From contig NC_007426.1 of assembly GCF_000026045.1 (NCBI RefSeq), positions 1,984,001-2,048,000 of the forward strand: DNA of 64,000 nt. The letters run 5' to 3'. Shown piece after piece: positions 1 through 8,213 of the stretch; positions within the stretch are counted from its first letter, which is position 1, and every line of letters begins with the position of its first letter. The notes under the pieces are model-generated. The model had not been told where the DNA came from. It searched no databases and saw only the letters and a program-made list of their open reading frames with translations. The position numbers and the translations under genes were made by a program. This stretch comes from Natronomonas pharaonis DSM 2160. Its GTDB lineage: Archaea > Halobacteriota > Halobacteria > Halobacteriales > Haloarculaceae.

Positions 1-1
1 C

Positions 2-457
2 CTCGCCGAGTTCGTCGTCGAGACCTACGGCGGTGCCGACGGGTTCGACGGGTTCGTTACGGAAGCGCCGCCCGACGAGGTTCGAGAGACGCTGCTCGAA
101 CTGAACGGTGTCGGCCCGAAGACCGCCGACTGCGTGCTCTTGTTTTCGGGTGGTCGTGACGGCGTCTTTCCCGTTGATACTCACGTCCATCGCATCGCCC
201 GGCGAATGGGACTGGCTCCGGCCGATGCCGACCACGAAGCGGTCCGTTCGGCGCTGGAGGCAGACGTTCCCGGTGAGAAGTGCGGCTTCGGCCACACGGC
301 GATGATTCAGTTCGGCCGTGAGTACTGCACGGCCCGCAAGCCGGCGTGTCTCGACGACCCCGAGGCGTGCCCGCTGGCCGACCGCTGCGACCAAGTCGGC
401 GTCTATCCGGAACGCGGCGAGGTCGTCGACCCCGCTGACGCACCCGAAATAGAGTAG
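2..457 (+). CDS. nth: Endonuclease III (partial, 5' end outside window)
   Basis: The window opens inside this gene; about 151 codons are visible. It is a base-excision-repair glycosylase/AP lyase of the HhH-GPD family, expected to act on oxidised pyrimidines in DNA. The helix-hairpin-helix LNGVGPKTAD carries the lysine that forms the Schiff base, and VDTHVHRIARR carries the catalytic Asp. The C-terminal four-cysteine cluster for [4Fe-4S] is spaced C-x6-C-x6-C-x5-C; the textbook spacing has only two residues between the second and third Cys, so the loop is four residues longer here. The identification is firm; only the N-terminus is unseen. Confidence 0.95.
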   Translation, partial: LAEFVVETYGGADGFDGFVTEAPPDEVRETLLELNGVGPKTADCVLLFSGGRDGVFPVDTHVHRIARRMGLAPADADHEAVRSALEADVPGEKCGFGHTAMIQFGREYCTARKPACLDDPEACPLADRCDQVGVYPERGEVVDPADAPEIE

Positions 458-509
458 CCCGACAGGTGGCCGTCGGTGTGTTTTTGTCCGGCGGTCGCCG
501 AGTACAACC

Positions 510-2009
510 GTGCTCACAAAGGAGTTGCTCCGTGTCTCCCGCGCGGGCGGCGGCTACCACCCGCAGTTCACGACAGCGGCCGACGAAGACGTTGCTGCCC
601 GCGTCCTCGGCGTCTATCAGGGCCACGTTGGTGAGCCGCGGGCACAACTGGAGTCGGCACTTACGGACCTCGAACGGGAAACGGGGCAGTTCAAGCTCGT
701 TCGCGGGTTCGCAAAGCTGTTAGAGCGGGAGGCAGCCTTCGAGACGCGGTCGCCAGTGTCACCCCGTCGGGCACGTACCGCCGCCTTCGTGGCTGCCGAG
801 TCGGTCGGCGTCGTCACGGAGGCCGACCGGGATGCCGCACTCGTTGCCGCGGCCGACGACCTCGACACGAGCGCCGATGCCCTTGCGGCGTCGCTGTTTG
901 CCGACCGCGATTGCGAGCAGCGTCTCACGGCGTTCGATGTCGACTACGACCCCGAGAGCTTGTGTACCCAGTATGACCTCTCGCTGGCGCAGACGGCGCT
1001 TTTCGACGCCACGTCGGTCCGAGTGCGAACCGACGACCCCAAGCGGCTCGTCTCGGCGGTAAAGCGGCTCCGGCTACTGTACGAAATCCGACGGGCTGAC
1101 GCCGGCCGTGACGTCGTCGTCACTGGACCTGACGCGCTCTTCAAGCGCTCGCGCCGCTACGGGACGCGGTTTGCCCGTCTGCTTCGGACGGTCGCTGCGA
1201 CGGCCGACTGGCAACTGGAGGCGACTATCGACGACCGCGGCACGGAGCGACGGCTGCGGCTCGAAGCCGGCGATATCGAAGTCCCTGACACCGACCCGGT
1301 CGCGGAGCCAACCTTCGACAGCGCCGTGGAAGCGGACTTCTATAGCCGCTTTTCGTCGCTGGACCTCGATTGGCGGCTGCTCCGAGAACCGGAGCCGCTG
1401 GCCGCCGGCGAACACGTCGTCATCCCGGATTTCGCCTTCGAGTGGAAACACGGCGACTTCCGGGTGTTCTTCGAGATTATGGGGTTTTGGACCCCGGAGT
1501 ACGTCGAAAAGAAGCTCTCCCGCTTCAGCGACCTCGAAGACGTGGCGTTTCTCGTCGCCTACGACGAGAGCCTCGGCGTCGGCGAGGACATCGAGGCGAC
1601 CGGCCAGCGGGCCTTCCCATACACGAAAACAGTCCGGCTGAAGGACGTTCGTGACGCACTGCGGCCATACGAGGAGACGCTCCGGGAGGCAAGCGCCGCC
1701 TCGCTGCCGGACCGGCTCGTTCCGGACGCCGACGTGACGACGCTTGCAGCCGTCGCCGACGACCACGGCGTCTCGGAGGCGGTCGTCGAGTCGGCAACGT
1801 TTCCCGAACACGACCGGGTCGGTCGGACACTGGTACGACCGGCGGTGTGCGACGCTGTCGACGAGGAACTTACCGCCGGGATGTCGCTTGCAGAGGCAGA
1901 GACGGTGCTTTCGGGCCACGGCATCGACGAGACGAGCGCGATGCTTTCGGCGCTCGGCTACCGCGTCGAGTGGGAGGGGCTGGGCGGTGGCACTGTCACG
2001 GAGGCCTGA
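510..2009 (+). CDS. DUF790 nuclease, Bax1-like partner of XPB
   Basis: A 499-residue protein of the DUF790 family. Archaeal members (Bax1) bind the XPB helicase and cut bubble DNA in nucleotide-excision-type repair. The opening LTKELLRVSR is typical of the family. A PD-(D/E)xK-like nuclease core is visible around residues 304-336: VIPDF (Asp 307), FFEIMGFW (Glu 322) and YVEKKL. The start is GTG at 510; no better start lies upstream. Bax1 genes often sit beside the XPB gene, but here the XPB homologue is at 55158-57032. The gene runs convergent to the phosphoesterase at 2033, with 23 bp between stops. Family assignment is strong; partnership with this XPB is inferred. Confidence 0.88.
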   Translation: MLTKELLRVSRAGGGYHPQFTTAADEDVAARVLGVYQGHVGEPRAQLESALTDLERETGQFKLVRGFAKLLEREAAFETRSPVSPRRARTAAFVAAESVGVVTEADRDAALVAAADDLDTSADALAASLFADRDCEQRLTAFDVDYDPESLCTQYDLSLAQTALFDATSVRVRTDDPKRLVSAVKRLRLLYEIRRADAGRDVVVTGPDALFKRSRRYGTRFARLLRTVAATADWQLEATIDDRGTERRLRLEAGDIEVPDTDPVAEPTFDSAVEADFYSRFSSLDLDWRLLREPEPLAAGEHVVIPDFAFEWKHGDFRVFFEIMGFWTPEYVEKKLSRFSDLEDVAFLVAYDESLGVGEDIEATGQRAFPYTKTVRLKDVRDALRPYEETLREASAASLPDRLVPDADVTTLAAVADDHGVSEAVVESATFPEHDRVGRTLVRPAVCDAVDEELTAGMSLAEAETVLSGHGIDETSAMLSALGYRVEWEGLGGGTVTEA

Positions 2010-2032
2010 CAGATGGGCAGGCGGCGAATCTG

Positions 2033-2566
2033 TCAGGGTCGCTTCCGAAGCCGCTGCCGCCGGTCGAGATAGTCGACGAGTTCCTCGACCGCAAGCGGTT
2101 CGTAATCGAGCAGTTCGACGGAGACGTTGATACGGCGGCTGTCGGGGGTAACGAACGGGTATTCGTCGGGCCGCATGTCGTGATGGTGGCCGTGGATGAG
2201 CCAGTCGGTACCGCGGTCGTCGACATCGTCAGGGTCGTGGATACAGCGGAACCGGTAGCCACCGGCCGAGAAGCGATACTCCTGTCTGACATCCAGACCG
2301 TGGCTGCGGTGGAGCCCCGCATCGTGGTCGCCGACGACGAAGGTAATATCGCCTGCGAGACGGCGGACCCAGCGGCGGATGGTCGTCGGCTCGGAGGGGA
2401 TGGCGAAGTCCCCAACGAACACGACCTCGTCGCTGTCGGCAACGGTGGCGTTCCAGCCGTCGACGAGCCGGCGGTTCATCTCTGCGACGGATGCGAAGGG
2501 TCGGTCGGTGTATTCGAGGACCTCCGCGTGGTCAAGATGGAGGTCGGCAATTAGATAGCGGCTCAC
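2033..2566 (-). CDS. Calcineurin-like metallophosphoesterase
   Basis: A 177-residue single-domain phosphoesterase with the metal-binding motifs in order: DLHLDH near residue 8, VGDFA near 51, GDHD near 79 and IHGHHHD near 125. These make a two-metal active site; the substrate is not evident. Its start codon overlaps the stop of the upstream PUA-domain gene by four bases (ATGA), so it is probably the last gene of a three-gene coupled operon with an RNA methyltransferase. That context hints at RNA or nucleotide metabolism, but this is inference. The length is usual for the small YfcE/Mre11-like stand-alone family. Confidence 0.9.
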   Translation of the reverse strand: MSRYLIADLHLDHAEVLEYTDRPFASVAEMNRRLVDGWNATVADSDEVVFVGDFAIPSEPTTIRRWVRRLAGDITFVVGDHDAGLHRSHGLDVRQEYRFSAGGYRFRCIHDPDDVDDRGTDWLIHGHHHDMRPDEYPFVTPDSRRINVSVELLDYEPLAVEELVDYLDRRQRLRKRP

Positions 2567-3069
2567 AGCTCTCGCTGGCGGCCCTTCGGCATCTGTGAGC
2601 GGAACTCGTCGTGGACGTAGAGGCCGACGCCGATGGGTTCGACTGCGCCGGCGATTTCGTGGGCAGCGATGAGGTATCCCCAGTCGCCGTCCCAGCCGGG
2701 GGTGGTCGTCTCACCGCGGAGAAACGCCTGTGCGTCGGCCGCATCGAGAACGACGATGTTTCGCGTCGCATCGGCGCCGAACCGCTGGACGGCGTCGGTT
2801 GTCGGTTTCCAATGCTCCTGCCGCGTTCTGAGAAAGGTCATGCCGAGTCCCTCGACGCGGGCGGGGCTGTCGATGTCGTCGGCAAAGGCCCATATTTTGC
2901 CCGCGCCCTTCTCCCAGAAGGTGTGGTCGGAAAAGTGGTCGGCAGCAAGACCGAACCGCTCGGTCCACCAGTCGATGACCTCGGCTCTGGTTGCCCGGCC
3001 CTCGACCGTTCGTTCGTCGGCCGTCTCCGGGAGGCGGTCGAACCGCTGGCCGTCGTTTTCGGCGCTCAT
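2563..3069 (-). CDS. Stand-alone PUA-like RNA-binding domain, RsmF C-terminal type
   Basis: A 168-residue protein. Its C-terminal half, with GVGLYVHDEF followed by the basic tail SQMPKGRQ, resembles the PUA-like domain that many NOP2/Sun methyltransferases carry at their own C-terminus, where a conserved N-x-LPK-x-RR tail is seen. Here the methyltransferase gene directly upstream (ending at 3066) lacks that domain and overlaps this gene by ATGA, so the two probably form one split enzyme that modifies rRNA or tRNA cytosine. The N-terminal part (WWTERFGLAADHF) is the usual small alpha-beta element of this region. Known haloarchaeal homologues are annotated only as a DUF; the function here is inferred from context and tail. 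Confidence 0.72.
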   Translation of the reverse strand: MSAENDGQRFDRLPETADERTVEGRATRAEVIDWWTERFGLAADHFSDHTFWEKGAGKIWAFADDIDSPARVEGLGMTFLRTRQEHWKPTTDAVQRFGADATRNIVVLDAADAQAFLRGETTTPGWDGDWGYLIAAHEIAGAVEPIGVGLYVHDEFRSQMPKGRQREL

Positions 3070-3977
3070 CGTGCCACCTCCAGTTTCGCACAGAAGAACC
3101 CGCCGGTGTCGTTGTGGTGGGGGTAGATGCGCTGTGCCTTCCGGACGGCGTCGTCGAAGCGTTCGTCCTCCCAGTCGGTGACACCGGGGACCGACTCCAG
3201 CGGCAGGTCAAAATCGACCAGCCGACAGTCGCCGCCGTCGAGCGCGTGCTGGAGGACCGCCTCGTTTTCTTCGGGCGCGAAGGTACACGTCGAGTAGACG
3301 ACGGTGCCGCCGTCGCGAGTTACTTCGATGGCCCGTTCGAGAATCGCCTTCTGGACGCCGGCGATGCCTTCGATATGGTCGAGCGACCACCCGTCGACCG
3401 CGTCCGGGTTCTTTCTGACGGTTCCCTCACACGAGCAGGGAACGTCAACGAGCGTCCGGTCGAACCGCTCGCCACCGAAGGGCTTCAGCGAGAGGTTCCG
3501 AGCGTCCTGCCGGGTGACCGCGATGTTCGTCACGCCGCAGCGCTCGGCGTTCGACCGGAGCGCCGAAAGCCGGCCGAGGTTGTTGTCGTTGCCGACCAAC
3601 AGCCCACGGTCGTCCATCAGTGCCGCCAACTGCGTCGTTTTGCTACCCGGGGCAGCACAGCAGTCCAGCACCCGTTCGCCGGGCTGCGGGGCGAGCGCAA
3701 GCGCCGGCACGGCTGAAACCTCCTCTTGGCCGTAGACCCAGCCGTGGACGAACGGCCAGGAGTTGCCCGGCGACTCCCCCTCACCGAGCCGGAAGAGGCC
3801 GTCGTGCCAATCGACCGGCTCGTAGTCGACACCCGCCTCGTCGAAGGCCTGACGGACGCTCTCGGCGGTGGCCTTGATACGGTTGACGCGGACGACCGAC
3901 GGCAGCGGCCGCTCGCAGGCCTCGTGAAACGCCGCCGGGTCGTCGACGAGCGGGTCGTAGCGCGAAAGCGGCTCCAT
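3066..3977 (-). CDS. NOP2/Sun family RNA cytosine-C5 methyltransferase
   Basis: A SAM-dependent m5C RNA methyltransferase of the NOL1/NOP2/Sun family (RsmB/RsmF/Trm4 type). Motifs: DCCAAPGSKTTQL (SAM site), RQDARN, DVPCSCEG with the PC cysteine, and YSTCTFAPEENE with the catalytic TC cysteine. The open frame runs up to 4238, but homologues begin near MEPLSRYDPLVDDP, so I place the start at ATG 3977 (303 aa). The RNA-binding PUA-like domain is in the next gene, linked by a 4-nt ATGA overlap. The target RNA cannot be told from sequence. Divergently transcribed from the PAC2 gene at 4114. Confidence 0.92.
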   Translation of the reverse strand: MEPLSRYDPLVDDPAAFHEACERPLPSVVRVNRIKATAESVRQAFDEAGVDYEPVDWHDGLFRLGEGESPGNSWPFVHGWVYGQEEVSAVPALALAPQPGERVLDCCAAPGSKTTQLAALMDDRGLLVGNDNNLGRLSALRSNAERCGVTNIAVTRQDARNLSLKPFGGERFDRTLVDVPCSCEGTVRKNPDAVDGWSLDHIEGIAGVQKAILERAIEVTRDGGTVVYSTCTFAPEENEAVLQHALDGGDCRLVDFDLPLESVPGVTDWEDERFDDAVRKAQRIYPHHNDTGGFFCAKLEVAR

Positions 3978-4083
3978 ACCGACCTTCGCGGACGCGACGG
4001 CTTGTCGGTGTCGGTCCGTACCGACAGCAGCGGGTTTCGGGGGTCGAACTCCCAGCGGAAACCGAAACAGGGTTGGCTCAGGG

Positions 4084-4089
4084 TTTAAG
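4084..4089 (+). promoter_or_regulatory. TATA box for the PAC2 gene
   Basis: TTTAAG lies centred 27 nt before ATG 4114, the spacing expected for a leaderless haloarchaeal transcript. It supports ATG 4114 over the GTG at 4102 as the start. Confidence 0.6.
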
Positions 4090-4113
4090 CGGCTGCCGGG
4101 AGTGGCCCCGCGC

Positions 4114-4854
4114 ATGGCAAGCGTCCAGATACACAACGACGATATACAGCTCGAATCGCCGGTGTTCGTCGAAGGGCTCCCGGGGGCGGGGCTCGTCGGC
4201 AAAATCGCCGCCGACCACCTCATCGAGACGTTTGACATGGATTACTATGCGGCGTTCCACTGTGAGGGGCTTCCGCAGGCGGCGGTCTACGAGGCGGAAA
4301 AATCAGTTGTCCGGCCGCCGGTCCGGCTCTACGCCGACAGCGACCGGGATATTGTGGTCCTACAGAGCGACGTTCCCGTCTCGCCGACACAGGCAAGCGA
4401 GTTCGCCGGCTGCGTCACCGGCTGGATTCAGTCCACCGACGCCCTGCCGCTGTATCTCAGCGGGCTTGCGGAGGAAAAAGAAGGCGTTCCGGAGCTGTAT
4501 GGGGTCGCAACGGGCGATGCCGAGCCGGTGCTCGATGACGCCGGCATCGTCCCACCGCGCGGCGGGGGCATGGTGACCGGACCGACTGGAGCGTTGCTCC
4601 ATCGGGCCGCCGAGGAGGCCATCGACGCTGTCGGCCTCATCGTCCAGACGAACCCGCAGTTTCCGGACCCCGAGGCGGCTCGTGTCATTCTCGAACACGG
4701 CGTCGAGCCGATTGCTGGCATCGATGTCGAGACCGACGAACTGGTCGACCGGGCCGACGAGATTCAGCAGGCCCGCGAACAGCTCGCAAAGCGCGTACAA
4801 GAAGCAGCCAACGAGGAGAGTACGGCCGCACAGCCGATTCGCGGGTTCCAGTAG
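4114..4854 (+). CDS. PAC2 family protein (proteasome assembly chaperone-like)
   Basis: A 246-residue protein of the PAC2 (COG2047/DUF75) family, related in sequence to eukaryotic proteasome assembly chaperone 2; archaeal members are inferred to help proteasome assembly. Diagnostic pieces are VEGLPGAGLVGKIAADHL near the N-terminus, the GVATGDAEP segment, and the glycine-rich GGGMVTGPTGALL with an acidic QTNPQFPDPEAA stretch. The last 35 residues are a predicted coiled coil (DEIQQAREQLAKRVQEA). ATG 4114 was chosen because a TATA-like TTTAAG lies 27 nt upstream. No proteasome gene is nearby. Confidence 0.85.
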   Translation: MASVQIHNDDIQLESPVFVEGLPGAGLVGKIAADHLIETFDMDYYAAFHCEGLPQAAVYEAEKSVVRPPVRLYADSDRDIVVLQSDVPVSPTQASEFAGCVTGWIQSTDALPLYLSGLAEEKEGVPELYGVATGDAEPVLDDAGIVPPRGGGMVTGPTGALLHRAAEEAIDAVGLIVQTNPQFPDPEAARVILEHGVEPIAGIDVETDELVDRADEIQQAREQLAKRVQEAANEESTAAQPIRGFQ

Positions 4855-4884
4855 CGCCCGCGGCCTCCGGCAGACGCCAAGACC

Positions 4885-4890
4885 TTTTAC
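4885..4890 (+). promoter_or_regulatory. TATA-like box for the NYN nuclease gene
   Basis: TTTTAC centred about 25 nt before ATG 4912 suggests a leaderless transcript. Confidence 0.45.
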
Positions 4891-4911
4891 CGAGGACGGG
4901 CCACCTCGGGT

Positions 4912-5409
4912 ATGCCGCCGATACACTCGAATCAGCGGGTGGCCGTTCTCGCCGACTCGCAGAACCTCTATCACACCGCCCACAGCTACTACTCGCGGAA
5001 CCCCGACTACACCGAACTGCTCTCGGCTGCGGTGCGGGACCGCGAACTCATCCGCGCTATCGCCTACGTCATCCGCGCAGACCCGCCGACAGAACAGGAG
5101 TTCTTCGAGGCACTACGCGACATCGGCTTCGAGACGAAAATCAAGGACATCAAAACGTTCGCCGACGGCACCCAGAAGGCCAACTGGGACCTCGGAATGT
5201 GTCTCGATGCCGTTACGTTGGCTCCGAAAATCGACACGTTCGTCCTCGCCAGCGGCGACGGCGATTTCGCCCGACTGTGTACGCATCTCCGGCACGAAGG
5301 CGTCCGAACCGAAGTGTTCGGCTTCGGCGACTCGACAGCTGAGGAGCTCATCGATGCCGCCGACTCGTACGTCGACATGAGTGAGGACGAAGACCGCTTC
5401 CTGCTCTGA
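4912..5409 (+). CDS. NYN domain ribonuclease-like protein (LabA/DUF88 type)
   Basis: A 165-residue PIN-fold NYN protein. Conserved acidic residues that would bind Mg2+ are visible: Asp15 in LADSQNLY, Asp93 in KANWDLGMCLDA, and Asp116/Asp118 in LASGDGDFARLC. Family members are RNases or RNase-like regulators, but the target is unknown. Length is normal for a single NYN domain. The acidic tail (MSEDEDRFLL) is typical of halophiles. It ends one base short of the convergent amidohydrolase gene, so the two 3' ends almost touch. Confidence 0.88.
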   Translation: MPPIHSNQRVAVLADSQNLYHTAHSYYSRNPDYTELLSAAVRDRELIRAIAYVIRADPPTEQEFFEALRDIGFETKIKDIKTFADGTQKANWDLGMCLDAVTLAPKIDTFVLASGDGDFARLCTHLRHEGVRTEVFGFGDSTAEELIDAADSYVDMSEDEDRFLL

Positions 5410-5410
5410 G

Positions 5411-6682
5411 CTAGGGCATCGTTTCCGCAGTTGCGGCGATAGCGTCGGCAAGTACATCCACGCCGAGCGACAGCGACGCCTCATCAACATCGAACGTCGC
5501 CGTGTGGTGGCCGCCGGGATGGTCGGTGCCGATGCAGGCGTAGGTCGCCAGCCCGCCGGTGTCCTGTACGCGCTGCATCAGAAACGTCGCGTCCTCGCTG
5601 CCGCCAATTTCGCCCCGGCGGGTCGCTCGCTCGACGTCCGGGTGCCCCCGAGCAGCGTCGGTTACTAACTCGACGAGTTCCGCATCGCTTTCGGCCGAGG
5701 GGGCGTCGCCCTCTATTTCGATGTCGACGGTGCAATCGTGGCTGACGGCGGCGCCCTCAAAGACCTGTTCGGCGCGCTCGAAGGTGTAGTCTCGGACGTC
5801 GGTCGTCTCACCGCGGACCTCGCCGTGGATAAACGCTTCTTCCGGAATGATGTTGGTCGCGGTGCCGCCACCGACGTGGCCGGCGTTGACCCGCGATTCA
5901 CCCTCGCTGTGGCGCTCGATGCCGTAGAGGTTCTGGACGGCCGTCGCCATCGCCTGGACGGCGTTGCGGCCCTCCTCGGGGCGTGCGCCGGCGTGTCCGG
6001 GATGGCCCTCGAAGGTCGTGTAGAACTGCGTGATGGCGAGGAAATCGTCGATGCCGGCGACGACTTCGCCGGTCGGATAATCAAGCCCGACGTGGACGGC
6101 AAACAGGTAGTCGACATCGTCGAGATGACCGGATTCGGCCATCGGCTTGCCGCCGCCGATGACCTCCTCGGCGGGCTGGAAAAATAGTTTCAGCGTTCCG
6201 GAGAAGTCGGTCTCCGTAATGGCCTCGGCGACTCCAAGCCCGAAGGTCATGTGCGCGTCGTGGCCGCAGGCGTGCATCGCGCCAGTCTCCGACCGAAAGC
6301 CCTCGCGGGCGGGGATGTGGTCGTCGGCGGTCGACTCCTCGCGGGGGAGGCCATCGATATCCACCCGGAGGCCGACGGTCGGCCCCTCGCCGCAGTCGAT
6401 AGCGGCGACACAGCCGGTCCAGCCGTCGGCCAGTTCCTCCAGCAGGTCCGGGTCAGCGCCGGCTTCTCGGGCGCGCTCGCGCCACGATGCCAGCTCCTCC
6501 TCATCGGGGACGGCAAGTCGTTCATCGGACAGCGCCTCACGACCGATGTGGAGTTCGTCAACGCCGATGTCACGGAGTTCGGAGACGACCTTCGCGGTCG
6601 TCCAAAACTCCCGCCATGCCGGTTCCGGGTGCTGGTGAAACGCCCGGCGCAACTCGATTAGCCGCTCGCGTGGGACGTACAT
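5411..6682 (-). CDS. M20 family amidohydrolase (AbgA/HipO-like)
   Basis: A 423-residue zinc amidohydrolase/carboxypeptidase of the M20D family, related to aminobenzoyl-glutamate hydrolase subunit A and hippurate hydrolases. Visible: GAMHACGHDAHM (metal His/Asp), QPAEE (general base and metal), GHPGHAGARPEEGRNA at the dimerisation domain, and the C-terminal TDHPGGHHTATFD with the last metal His. It probably cleaves an N-acyl amino acid or similar amide in the cytoplasm, as no signal peptide is seen. A TATA-like element at 6704-6711 sits 26 nt upstream of the ATG. The natural substrate is not determinable by eye. Confidence 0.88.
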   Translation of the reverse strand: MYVPRERLIELRRAFHQHPEPAWREFWTTAKVVSELRDIGVDELHIGREALSDERLAVPDEEELASWRERAREAGADPDLLEELADGWTGCVAAIDCGEGPTVGLRVDIDGLPREESTADDHIPAREGFRSETGAMHACGHDAHMTFGLGVAEAITETDFSGTLKLFFQPAEEVIGGGKPMAESGHLDDVDYLFAVHVGLDYPTGEVVAGIDDFLAITQFYTTFEGHPGHAGARPEEGRNAVQAMATAVQNLYGIERHSEGESRVNAGHVGGGTATNIIPEEAFIHGEVRGETTDVRDYTFERAEQVFEGAAVSHDCTVDIEIEGDAPSAESDAELVELVTDAARGHPDVERATRRGEIGGSEDATFLMQRVQDTGGLATYACIGTDHPGGHHTATFDVDEASLSLGVDVLADAIAATAETMP

Positions 6683-6703
6683 ACCGCCACCTTGGGGCGG
6701 ACG

Positions 6704-6711
6704 CGTATAAC
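6704..6711 (-). promoter_or_regulatory. TATA box for the M20 amidohydrolase
   Basis: Reverse-strand GTTATACG centred about 26 nt before ATG 6682; spacing fits leaderless transcription. Confidence 0.5.
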
Positions 6712-6846
6712 AGTAGCCGGAAACGCGGCAGCGATACCGTACAGGTGCCGTGCGCGGTCGGGGAGGTGGGAGCCGCTGTCAGGAGGGGCTGCGGCTATCT
6801 CCAAACAGCAGGCGACGGTTCGTTGAAACAGAACAGGTCGGCTAGT

Positions 6847-7527
6847 TCAGCTGTACGCGGCGTCGAAAAACGCCGCTTCGAGCGCGACGGTTCGGTCGAA
6901 AATCTCCGCGACCCGCCGTTGCCGTTCCGGCGAGAGCTGTGGGCCGTACGTGTCGAGTTGCGTCCGGAGCCAGTCGACGTAGGCCTCGAACTCCTCGTTG
7001 ACGTGAATCTCGACCCATTCATCGAGATACCAGCGTTCGTGGTCCGCCTCGGCGTGTTCACACCAGTCCAGATACACCCACTCCGCCGGCGCAATCGCCG
7101 CAAGCGTCTCCTCGTAGGTGCCCTCGTTGGCCGCCCGCAGCATGAAGTCGTTGAACGCCGCCGTCGTCGGATGGATTTCCGGACGTTCCCGGTCGGCCCC
7201 AGGAACCGAAAGGGCGTCGAAGGCCCGCTGGAAGTAGTCGTTTTCACCGCCGGTCAGCACGGCCAGCGATTCGGTCAGTTGTCCCATCTCCTCCATCGTG
7301 TGTGCCTGATTCACCGCGAGCGCGGTTACACGCGCCCCGGTCTCGAGGAACTGGTAGTCCTGAACGAGATACTGCTCGAACACGTCGTCGCTGAGGTCGC
7401 CGGTGCGGTACGCCTCGACAAACCGGTGTCTGGTCGCTTCCTCCCAGTCGGACCGGTCACGGAGCCACTCAGTGAACCGGTCGTACTCGGCGGGGTCGTA
7501 CGTGCTATCCGCTGTGCTGCGGCTCAC
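6847..7527 (-). CDS. TenA family protein lacking the catalytic Cys (TenA_E-like)
   Basis: All-helical TenA/thiaminase II family, 226 residues. Family features: YLVQDYQFLETGA, FNDFMLRAANEGTYEE and APAEWVYLDWCEHA. In the last motif the residue aligned with the catalytic Cys of TenA_C enzymes is Ala and is followed by Glu, a TenA_E-like arrangement; such proteins act on pyrimidine breakdown products or are of unknown role in thiamine salvage. The frame is open to 7554, but GTG 7527 overlaps the stop of the upstream tenA as GTGA and gives the natural start. Likely cotranscribed and translationally coupled with the Cys-containing paralogue. Precise reaction not certain. Confidence 0.82.
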   Translation of the reverse strand: MSRSTADSTYDPAEYDRFTEWLRDRSDWEEATRHRFVEAYRTGDLSDDVFEQYLVQDYQFLETGARVTALAVNQAHTMEEMGQLTESLAVLTGGENDYFQRAFDALSVPGADRERPEIHPTTAAFNDFMLRAANEGTYEETLAAIAPAEWVYLDWCEHAEADHERWYLDEWVEIHVNEEFEAYVDWLRTQLDTYGPQLSPERQRRVAEIFDRTVALEAAFFDAAYS

Positions 7528-8183
7528 AGCGACCAACCCTCTTGTGTGTAGCACATCTCCCAGAACTGATGTTCAAGCCGTGCGCTTGTGAGGAACGCCT
7601 CCCGCATCGCCTCGCGTTCGCCCGGATTCTCCTCAGCACACCTGTTGACCAGCGTGCGCATCTGGTCGACGGCGTCGTAGAATTCATCGCTCGTGTATTT
7701 CTCGATAAAGGGCGTGTAGCGGTGTTCCTCCGTGGCTCGCTCCTGCATGTGCTCGGCGACATCGAGGTACCCCTGTCCACAGGGATAGATTGCGGCCATG
7801 ATTTCCGGCAGCGTGCCCTCATAGGCCGTCCGGACGAGGAAGTTCGTGTATCCGATGCAGGTCGGGGCTTTCTGAACCGCTTCCAGCTCTTCGGGGTCGA
7901 TGCCGTACTCGGCCGCAAACTCCCGATGCAGGTCCATCTCGTAGTTGAGCACCGTGTGAGCGACATCGAACAGCCCTGCCATCGTCTCTTCGCGGCGGGC
8001 CTTCGTCCCTGCGAGGGCAAACGTCCGGGCGTAATCGAGGAGATACCGGTAGTCCTGCTTCACCCAATGCTGGAACGCCTCGGGGTCGAGCGTCCCCTCG
8101 GCAAGCTCGGTCACAAACGGGTGCTCGTACTGGGCGTCCCAGATGTGGCTTCCCTCTTCGAGGAGTTCGTCGCTGAAATCCAT
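7524..8183 (-). CDS. tenA: TenA family aminopyrimidine aminohydrolase (thiaminase II)
   Basis: A 219-residue TenA protein that probably hydrolyses aminomethyl-pyrimidine or thiamine breakdown products for thiamine salvage. The catalytic Cys lies in IYPCGQGYLDVAEHM, and the substrate-site Asp/Tyr residues in VKQDYRYLLDYAR are present. The frame is open to 8249, but MDFSDELLEEG at ATG 8183 starts in the right place for the family and lies 26 nt after a strong TATA box (8206-8213). First gene of a two-gene tenA operon. Confidence 0.9.
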   Translation of the reverse strand: MDFSDELLEEGSHIWDAQYEHPFVTELAEGTLDPEAFQHWVKQDYRYLLDYARTFALAGTKARREETMAGLFDVAHTVLNYEMDLHREFAAEYGIDPEELEAVQKAPTCIGYTNFLVRTAYEGTLPEIMAAIYPCGQGYLDVAEHMQERATEEHRYTPFIEKYTSDEFYDAVDQMRTLVNRCAEENPGEREAMREAFLTSARLEHQFWEMCYTQEGWSL

Positions 8184-8205
8184 GGACCATGTTCGTATCG
8201 AATCG

Positions 8206-8213
8206 TAATATAT
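8206..8213 (-). promoter_or_regulatory. TATA box for the tenA pair
   Basis: ATATATTA on the reverse strand, centred 26 nt before ATG 8183; one of the clearest leaderless promoters in the window. Confidence 0.65.

Noticed and set aside
57-647. Long minus-strand frame opposite endonuclease III and Bax1
   Set aside because: Arg/Pro-rich, low complexity translation typical of a shadow of a high-GC gene; the plus-strand protein is clearly real.
3978-4238. N-terminal extension of the methyltransferase (87 residues)
   Set aside because: It overlaps the PAC2 start, has no family resemblance, and the true start is at ATG 3977.
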